Origin: Treponema sp.
Lineage (GTDB): Bacteria > Spirochaetota > Spirochaetia > Treponematales > Breznakiellaceae
Assembly (NCBI GenBank): GCA_031257695.1
Contig: JAIROB010000196.1
Location: forward strand, 1-7,551
DNA length: 7,551 bases
Reading direction: 5' to 3'
Shown: positions 1 to 4,102 of the stretch, piece by piece
Numbering within the stretch: the stretch's first letter is position 1
How the letters are laid out: every line of letters starts with the position of its first letter
Position numbers and translations under genes: made by a program
The notes under the pieces: model-generated
Told to the model about the DNA's origin: nothing
The model's input: only the letters and a program-made list of their open reading frames with translations
Databases searched by the model: none

Positions 1-128
1 AAGAACTTATGGAAATATTTAATAAAACATGTGATGAAAATGAAATAGTACATGATGTGGATGAATTATTTAAGTACATGTACATATTTGAGGGAAGAAA
101 CAACAAAGGACAATTAGAATTGTTTTGA
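1..128 (+). CDS. C-terminal end of an unidentified protein with a clamp-binding-like tail (partial)
   Basis: An open frame enters from the left edge (first whole codon at base 3) and stops with TGA at 126-128, giving the last 41 residues of a protein whose body lies outside the window. The visible part is acidic and hydrophilic, with no recognised domain. The extreme C-terminus is GQLELF, which matches the QLxLF form of the bacterial beta sliding-clamp binding motif. That motif is known at the ends or in linkers of replication, repair and mobile-element proteins, so a DNA-transaction protein is a reasonable inference, but one short motif cannot prove it. The codons are strongly AT-rich, unlike the genes from base 358 onward. 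The stop overlaps the next ORF by four bases (TTGA), which suggests translational coupling. The family cannot be named from this fragment. Confidence 0.55.
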   Translation, partial: ELMEIFNKTCDENEIVHDVDELFKYMYIFEGRNNKGQLELF

Positions 129-394
129 TAAAGGGAGAAACAGTACAATTTAATGCAAATTCAGGTCGTTATTTATTTTCCAGCGAAGAAACCATCGTGC
201 TGGAAAATCGAACTGTTGCTGAAAGTCAATTGAGAACCACAATTAATAGGGCCTACGAAATACTCTCTGGAAACATTTCCGAAGATGCAACATTGGCTTT
301 TATAAGCCTTTCTTCCGGGAATAATATCATGGAACGTTACGGGGGCGAGACCTCTCCCTATTCCAGGGCAGCGGCGATTTTTTCCGAACTTTGA
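125..394 (+). CDS. Small hypothetical protein, coupled to the upstream gene; C-terminus possibly replaced
   Basis: An 89-codon frame begins at TTG 125, inside the stop of the preceding gene, in the usual arrangement of translationally coupled genes. A purine-rich AAAGGA lies at 105-110, rather far upstream, and no in-frame ATG exists before residue 69, so the start rests mainly on the overlap. I do not recognise the family. The predicted protein is soluble, with a stretch from about residue 33 to 50 that could be helical, and no signal peptide or membrane segment. The first ~70 codons are AT-rich. The last ~17 lie in GC-rich DNA, and the final 12 plus the stop are antisense to the end of the amidohydrolase gene (37-base convergent overlap). 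The original C-terminus may therefore have been lost at a recombination junction near 335-345. The alternative is a genuine convergent overlap. Confidence 0.45.
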   Translation: MIKGETVQFNANSGRYLFSSEETIVLENRTVAESQLRTTINRAYEILSGNISEDATLAFISLSSGNNIMERYGGETSPYSRAAAIFSEL

Positions 395-1686
395 CGAACC
401 TTTGCGGCAATGGCCTGCGGGTCGATGCCCTTTAATGTCCGGTTTTCCACGATCCGTTTGCCCCCGATAAACACATCGGTGACATCCGCTCCGGTGGCGC
501 TGTATACAATGGCGGACAGGACGTTTTCATGCCTCCCAAGGCGGAGGGGCTGTATATGGGGCGCGGCGGTTTCTATCAGAATAAAGTCCGCCAGTTTTCC
601 CTGTTCGATGGTTCCCAGCTCCGCGTCCACTCCAAAGGCCCTGGCGCCGTTTATGGTCGCCATGTCGAGAATGTTCCGGGGAGAAAGAGCCCTGACGCCG
701 CCGGTAACCGAGTGGATCAGCGCCATGCCCTTCATCTCCCGAAAAATGTCGTTGGAGTTGTTCCACATTGAGCCGTCGGTTCCCAGGCACACATTTACTC
801 CCTGCTTGACCATTTCCGGAATAGGCGCAATGCCGTCGGCAATTTTCATTTCGCAAAGCGGGGTATTGGCCACGGACACCTCATGTTCCCTGAGCCGCCC
901 AATCTCCTGCTCCGAAGCGTGGACCACATGGGAGCCGATGAAACGCTTGTTGAGCAAACCGTTCTGATACAGATACTCAATGGGGCGGAGGCCGTAGTTT
1001 TTCTCCACCATGGCAAGGCGCCAGTTCGTTTCGGCGAGGTGCATGGTTCGCAGCATTTCCAGGCCCTCCAGGTTTTCATGGATGGCCTGGAGGCGCCGGG
1101 TTTCAAAATCCTCTTCCGCGGGCATTCCCGCGACAGGAACCAGCCCCCGCCGCCGGCTGTCTTCCATAAAAGCCCGCAATTCCTCTACAGGAACCAGATC
1201 GTCCTGGTTGACAAAATCCCGGCGCACATCTTCTACCAGGGCACCCCGTATGCCCACCCGGGTCATGGCTTCGGCGGAACGGCTGCCCAGGCTCCAGTAC
1301 ATATTTTCGCACAGGAAGGTGGTTCCGGAAAGCAGGGCTTCGCAGTAGGTAAGCTGCCGGGAGTAATAGCGATCATCGTCGTTGATAAATTTCCAGAACC
1401 AGTTGTGATCGTTGAAGGCTTCGATCTGTTCTCCCAGGGTCATGCCGTCCCCAAAGCCCTTGCCCAGGGTCATGTCCCCGTGACAGTGGCTGTTGAAAAG
1501 TCCGGGCATAAGTATTTTGCCGCTTCCGTCTATCCAGCGCCCGCAATCCGCGGCGTCGATGTTCCCGGCGTTGACCGCGGCGATCCGCCCTCCCTTTACT
1601 CCCACCGAACCGGCGAAGGGTTCGTAGCCGTTGCCGCCGGACACGATGATGACATTGGCGACGCCAAGATCGTATAGCTTTTCCAT
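358..1686 (-). CDS. ATZ/TRZ-type metal-dependent amidohydrolase (probable purine/SAH/MTA-type deaminase)
   Basis: This 442-residue protein belongs to the amidohydrolase superfamily, ATZ/TRZ group: cytosolic enzymes that hydrolytically deaminate (or dechlorinate) purines, S-adenosylhomocysteine/methylthioadenosine or related ring compounds at a mononuclear metal site. Visible motifs, in order, are PGLFNSHCH (61-69) with metal ligands H67 and H69; MHLAE (215-219) with ligand H216 and the likely proton-shuttling E219; SHVVH (252-256); and LGTDGS followed by NN (301-310) with metal ligand D304. The beta-sandwich 'composite' domain is formed by residues 1-60 and about 360-420. Start: the ATG at 1686 has GGAGG six bases upstream, while an in-frame extension to 1731 has no such support. 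Length and motif order are normal and no key residue is missing. The exact substrate cannot be read from the sequence; MtaD-like, 8-oxoguanine-deaminase-like and guanine-deaminase-like activities are all possible. No clear terminator follows the gene, and its 3' end overlaps a convergent small ORF. Confidence 0.88.
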   Translation of the reverse strand: MEKLYDLGVANVIIVSGGNGYEPFAGSVGVKGGRIAAVNAGNIDAADCGRWIDGSGKILMPGLFNSHCHGDMTLGKGFGDGMTLGEQIEAFNDHNWFWKFINDDDRYYSRQLTYCEALLSGTTFLCENMYWSLGSRSAEAMTRVGIRGALVEDVRRDFVNQDDLVPVEELRAFMEDSRRRGLVPVAGMPAEEDFETRRLQAIHENLEGLEMLRTMHLAETNWRLAMVEKNYGLRPIEYLYQNGLLNKRFIGSHVVHASEQEIGRLREHEVSVANTPLCEMKIADGIAPIPEMVKQGVNVCLGTDGSMWNNSNDIFREMKGMALIHSVTGGVRALSPRNILDMATINGARAFGVDAELGTIEQGKLADFILIETAAPHIQPLRLGRHENVLSAIVYSATGADVTDVFIGGKRIVENRTLKGIDPQAIAAKVRQSSEKIAAALE

Positions 1687-1742
1687 TATGAACCTCCGTC
1701 CTATGGTACTCCGTTTTGCTCCGGTATCCAAGGCCGTGTTCA

Positions 1743-1935
1743 GCCCCCCCTATGGGCCCGCTTTCCCGCGGCACGGGGCTGCGCTCAAACAAAGTCTGAA
1801 AGGGGGGGTAGAGGAATCGTCTGCCGCCCGCATTTGAGCAAAGCGAACCCGCGGGCAGCAAGCGAGTTCTGCTACCACCCCCTAACTCCGTTTCAGCGCA
1901 GCCCCGGAAACCCAACCGGGCCCATAGGGGGGGGC
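1743..1935. repeat. 193-base imperfect palindrome with near-perfect 18-19 base arms (MITE/fold-back-like)
   Basis: This element fills most of the 324-base gap between the amidohydrolase start and the YodC-like gene. The left arm GCCCCCCCTATGGGCCCG (1743-1760) is the inverse complement of 1917-1935 except for one extra base in the homopolymer run. Moving inward, complementarity continues: CGGGGCTGCGCT (1774-1785) against 1895-1906, the G-run and GTAG block near 1802-1811 against 1872-1883, and the CTGCCGCCCGC segment at 1821-1831 against GCGGGCAG near 1851-1858. The apex lies around 1835-1845. The whole piece can fold as one long interrupted hairpin. No ORF of interest and no target-site duplication are evident. 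Such shapes are typical of non-autonomous mobile elements or structured intergenic repeats. That is inference, since only one copy is in the window. Confidence 0.7.
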
Positions 1936-1942
1936 GGCGTAA

Positions 1943-1971
1943 TTGTCAAACCTAACGCTTTTTGCTATACT
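1943..1971 (+). promoter_or_regulatory. Sigma70-type promoter for the YodC-like gene
   Basis: A -35 box TTGTCA (1943-1948) and a -10 box TATACT (1966-1971) are separated by exactly 17 bases, and TG at 1963-1964 adds an extended -10. Each box differs from consensus at one position. Transcription would start near 1978, giving a leader of about 33 bases with AGGGG (2000-2004) six bases before the ATG at 2011. The -35 box begins only 7 bases after the right end of the large palindrome. Confidence 0.75.
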
Positions 1972-2010
1972 CTGGAAATCTTACCAAATTAATGTAAATA
2001 GGGGTTTATA

Positions 2011-2283
2011 ATGAGTGTACGCGCAACAGAACGGCTTATCGGCGATGTAGTGGTGGTTACGGGGCTTCGCAACAGCCCCCAGATGGTGGTGCAGTCCGTT
2101 GATATTGACACCAAGCAGGTTAGCGCCGTTTGGTTTGCCGATGACCGCAAGGGACAACAGGCGGTTTTTCCTGCCACAGCCCTTGATCGTGTTGAAGCGC
2201 CGGAGTCTAAGGCGGAAAAAAAACCCGCCCTTGCTGCCAGAAACGGAACCGGGGGCAGAAAGCCCGGGAAGGCAAAGAAGTAA
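2011..2283 (+). CDS. Small YodC/DUF2158-like protein with basic tail
   Basis: This is a 90-residue soluble protein. Residues 10-61 match the pattern I know from the YodC/DUF2158 family: an N-terminal IGDVV (10-14), a PQMVVQSVD block (23-31) where the family usually has PxMTVxxV, VSAVWF (37-42) where the family has CxWF, and FPATALDRV (53-61) at the end. The family is a small single-domain beta protein with no established biochemical role, so no function is assigned. Residues 62-90 form a Lys/Arg-rich low-complexity tail ending in KAKK, beyond the usual family length, which might contact nucleic acid (inference). ATG 2011 is supported by AGGGG six bases upstream and a strong promoter. The gene is monocistronic: it has its own promoter and an intrinsic terminator 5 bases after the stop. 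Confidence 0.75.
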   Translation: MSVRATERLIGDVVVVTGLRNSPQMVVQSVDIDTKQVSAVWFADDRKGQQAVFPATALDRVEAPESKAEKKPALAARNGTGGRKPGKAKK

Positions 2284-2288
2284 CAAAG

Positions 2289-2320
2289 AAAAGCCGCCTG
2301 TCAAACGGCGGCTTTTCCTT
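2289..2320 (+). terminator. Intrinsic terminator of the YodC-like gene
   Basis: A perfect 10-base-pair stem AAAAGCCGCC (2289-2298) / GGCGGCTTTT (2307-2316) with an 8-base loop lies right after the stop at 2281-2283. It ends in TTTTCCTT. The A-run on the 5' side would also allow weaker termination of transcripts coming from the - strand. Confidence 0.85.
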
Positions 2321-2380
2321 ATCAACCACCGGGAGCATATCTTTAGCCGGCCAAAAGCCGCCGCACAAGCATGGCATGGG

Positions 2381-2431
2381 GGGAAGATCCGCCCTGAGAC
2401 AGGCGCCGGGCTTGGATTGCGGGTTAAGTTT
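2381..2431 (+). repeat. Dispersed 51-base repeat, copy 1
   Basis: This segment aligns without gaps to the - strand of 6867-6917 at 39 of 51 positions by hand count. AAGATCCGCCCT and ATTGCGGGT are identical blocks in both. Weaker similarity (a GCCGCC...CAAG block) extends upstream of both copies. One reading frame, GKIRPxxxAGxxLRVKF, stays open and similar in both copies, although neither sits in a convincing gene. It lies in the 202-base gap between the YodC-like gene's terminator and the end of the aldo/keto reductase gene. Confidence 0.6.
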
Positions 2432-2462
2432 GAAACCAAGGCGGGGATTCGAACCGGAGTTT

Positions 2463-2482
2463 CCGCCCGGGGAAGGGGGCGG
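2463..2482 (-). terminator. GC-rich hairpin just after the aldo/keto reductase stop
   Basis: On the - strand, CCGCCC / GGGCGG form a 6-base-pair stem with an 8-base loop, starting 3 bases after the reductase stop codon. There is no U-run after it, so it is at best a weak or factor-assisted terminator, or a 3'-end stabilising structure. Confidence 0.3.
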
Positions 2483-2485
2483 CCC

Positions 2486-3409
2486 CTACTGTCCGCTTAC
2501 ACAGTCGACGTTTCCAAATAGAGTCTCAATTTTTTCGAGGATCCCCCGGGGAAGGGGCGGCTTCTCTATTGAGGTGAGGTTTTCCAACAGATGTGCTTTG
2601 CTGCCCGTGCCGGTGAGAACCACGTCGATGCCCGGGGTGTGGCAGCAGAAGCGGTATGCCGCGTCCATGATGCTTGCGGCGTCCCCTCCCCGGGTGAGGA
2701 AGCCCAGGGGCGCCTTCCGGTCTATCAGGGCCGGATCGACCTGGCCCCTTGCCAGGATGCGGTCAATGTCTACGGTAAGCTGTTCGGCGCTGTGCAGGGC
2801 CTTCCGCACCGCAAACATATTGAGAACCCCCAGGTTTTTTTCACGGGCCGCCGGGAGAACCCGTTTGGCCGCTGAGGGGTTGAGGATGTTGTAGCCTGTC
2901 ATGATCACGTCGAAGAGATCCTCCGGCAGGGCAATCCCGAACATTTCGTGGGCCGTATCTCTGGCAAAGACTTCGGTAAGTCCCAGAAAACGGATCTTCC
3001 CCTCCCGCTTCAGTTTTCGCATCACCGGAACAAAGGTGTCCCGCACCCGGGGGTAATCCTCCGGCGCCACCCCGTGGAGGTGGTAGATGTCCACGTAATC
3101 GGTTTTGAGATCCCTGAGGCTTTCCTCCAGGTCGCTTTCCATATCGGCGGCGGCCTTGTCATGGTAGAAGAATTTGGTTGAAAGGACATAGCTGTCCCGG
3201 TCTATCCCCCGGAGTCCCTCGCCCACCGCTGCCTGGGTGCCGTAGACCGTGGCGGTGTCGAAAAAACGGACCCCCGCGTCGTAGGCGGCGCGGACTATCC
3301 CTGCGGCATGGTCCGCCCCGCGGTCTATTCCCAGGCGGGAAAACCCCCCGCAGCCTAATCCTCCCCGGGTAACCGTAAGTCCCGTGCGTCCTAAGGTTGT
3401 GGTTTGCAT
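2486..3409 (-). CDS. Aldo/keto reductase family oxidoreductase
   Basis: This 307-residue NAD(P)H-dependent cytosolic oxidoreductase has the AKR (beta/alpha)8 barrel and interconverts carbonyls and alcohols. The catalytic tetrad is complete: D51 in FFDTATVYG, Y56 in the same motif, K79 in VLSTKF, and H112 in DIYHLHG. The N-terminal LGRTGLTVTRGGLGCGGFSRLG is the typical opening of AKRs of the YajO/L-galactose-dehydrogenase-like branch. Near the C-terminus, LTGTGSKAHLLENL (265-278) occupies the place of the cofactor-phosphate/adenine binding segment. Length is normal and the frame is intact. ATG 3409 is chosen because GGAGGTG lies just upstream. The gene lies 102 bases downstream of the ArfB gene on the same strand, with a promoter-like sequence between, so it may be transcribed alone. 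The substrate is unknown and nothing in the neighbourhood points to one. Confidence 0.9.
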   Translation of the reverse strand: MQTTTLGRTGLTVTRGGLGCGGFSRLGIDRGADHAAGIVRAAYDAGVRFFDTATVYGTQAAVGEGLRGIDRDSYVLSTKFFYHDKAAADMESDLEESLRDLKTDYVDIYHLHGVAPEDYPRVRDTFVPVMRKLKREGKIRFLGLTEVFARDTAHEMFGIALPEDLFDVIMTGYNILNPSAAKRVLPAAREKNLGVLNMFAVRKALHSAEQLTVDIDRILARGQVDPALIDRKAPLGFLTRGGDAASIMDAAYRFCCHTPGIDVVLTGTGSKAHLLENLTSIEKPPLPRGILEKIETLFGNVDCVSGQ

Positions 3410-3445
3410 ACGACACCTCCGGAACCGTTTTTTTCCAACCGCTGT

Positions 3446-3474
3446 AGTTTACCACGACAATTCGTAATTAACAA
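3446..3474 (-). promoter_or_regulatory. Possible promoter of the aldo/keto reductase gene
   Basis: Reading the - strand, TTGTTA (complement of 3469-3474) and TAAACT (complement of 3446-3451) are 17 bases apart, each matching consensus at 4 of 6 positions. They sit in a short AT-richer patch in otherwise GC-rich DNA. Transcription would begin near 3439, leaving a leader of about 30 bases that includes the GGAGGTG ribosome site. Confidence 0.45.
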
Positions 3475-3511
3475 CCGCCGTCCGGTTAATCGTGAAGGGT
3501 CGGCGAGCGGG

Positions 3512-3940
3512 CTACTCCGGTTCCGGCTGCCGCCGGTCCTGCTTTTTCTGTCCCCGGAGGCGCTTGATCCGCAGCCGTTGTTCCCGGCCCGCAAGGGTGG
3601 GCCCGCCGGGCATCCGGCGCTTGGGGAGCCGCGCCGCGGCGCTGATCAGCGCCTCCAGCCGGGCAAAGCCCCGCTCCAGGTTGGTCCGCCGGGAGCGTTC
3701 TTCGCTGGACGCGATGAGGATCTCCGCTTCCCCGGAATCCCCGGAGGACAGCCTGGATGCCAGGGTCTCCCTCAGGCGGCGCATCTCGGGTTCGCTCAGC
3801 CCTTCCAGATCTTCCAGCCGAAGCCGCAGGGTAGCTTTGGTGTTCACCTTGTTGACATTTTGGCCTCCGGGACCGCCGGAGCGGGAAAAACTTGGGCGGG
3901 CGGCGGAACGGATTGACCGGCGGAGAAGCGGCAGGTTCAT
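3512..3940 (-). CDS. arfB: ArfB-type ribosome-rescue peptidyl-tRNA hydrolase (class I release factor-like)
   Basis: This 142-residue protein has the catalytic domain of class I release factors without the codon-recognition domains. SGGPGGQNVNKVNT (21-34) contains the GGQ tripeptide (25-27), whose Gln positions water for hydrolysis of peptidyl-tRNA. The C-terminal part (about 105-138) is strongly basic, like the ArfB/YaeJ tail that enters the empty mRNA channel of stalled ribosomes. Length matches the ~140 residues of ArfB. The role is therefore release of peptides from ribosomes stalled at the end of non-stop mRNA. ATG 3940 is chosen because the protein then starts with MNLPLLRRSI, as family members do. 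No Shine-Dalgarno sequence precedes it (CTACCATTACCCC), and the only longer in-frame start is a GTG at 4027 inside a hairpin. The gene lies between the receptor and the reductase on the same strand. Other GGQ-domain release-factor paralogues (RF-H-like) are less likely because of the tail. Confidence 0.85.
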   Translation of the reverse strand: MNLPLLRRSIRSAARPSFSRSGGPGGQNVNKVNTKATLRLRLEDLEGLSEPEMRRLRETLASRLSSGDSGEAEILIASSEERSRRTNLERGFARLEALISAAARLPKRRMPGGPTLAGREQRLRIKRLRGQKKQDRRQPEPE

Positions 3941-4017
3941 GGGGTAATGGTAGCACAGGGCGTTGGGACAAGGCCAGCCACCCTGCCGCGCAAGGGATAG
4001 AAGCGGAAATCCCGGAG

Positions 4018-4037
4018 CAAACCGCACAAGCGGTTTG
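4018..4037. other. Perfect 8-bp hairpin, CAAACCGC/GCGGTTTG
   Basis: CAAACCGC (4018-4025), loop ACAA, and GCGGTTTG (4030-4037) form a perfect stem in the receptor-arfB gap. No T-run follows on either strand, so it is not a standard intrinsic terminator. It could be an mRNA-stabilising structure or a protein binding palindrome. Confidence 0.5.
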
Positions 4038-4062
4038 TGAGGAATTGGAGCGGATAGCCCGG

Positions 4063-4083
4063 TCCTGCCGCTCCGCGGCAGGA
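4063..4083 (-). terminator. Perfect 9-bp hairpin just after the TonB-dependent receptor stop
   Basis: TCCTGCCGC (4063-4071), loop TCC, and GCGGCAGGA (4075-4083) form a perfect stem 19 bases beyond the receptor's stop codon on the - strand. It lacks a U-tract, so it may act as a U-less or factor-assisted terminator, or as a 3'-end protector that separates the receptor message from arfB. Confidence 0.4.
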
Positions 4084-4102
4084 TGCGCCCGAATTCTTCA
4101 TC

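Noticed and set aside
883..1677. 264-codon open frame on the + strand opposite the amidohydrolase gene
   Set aside because: The - strand frame carries the complete metal-site motifs; the + frame has no recognisable feature and no ribosome site.
1703..1731. Promoter-like TTGGAT-N17-TACCAT upstream of the amidohydrolase
   Set aside because: Matches are poor, and the implied start near 1696 would fall within the ribosome site.
2436..2456. tRNA-like T-loop string GGTTCGAATCCCC on the - strand
   Set aside because: The bases before the loop (TCCGG) do not pair with those after it (CCCCG), and no D-arm, anticodon arm or acceptor stem can be found around it.
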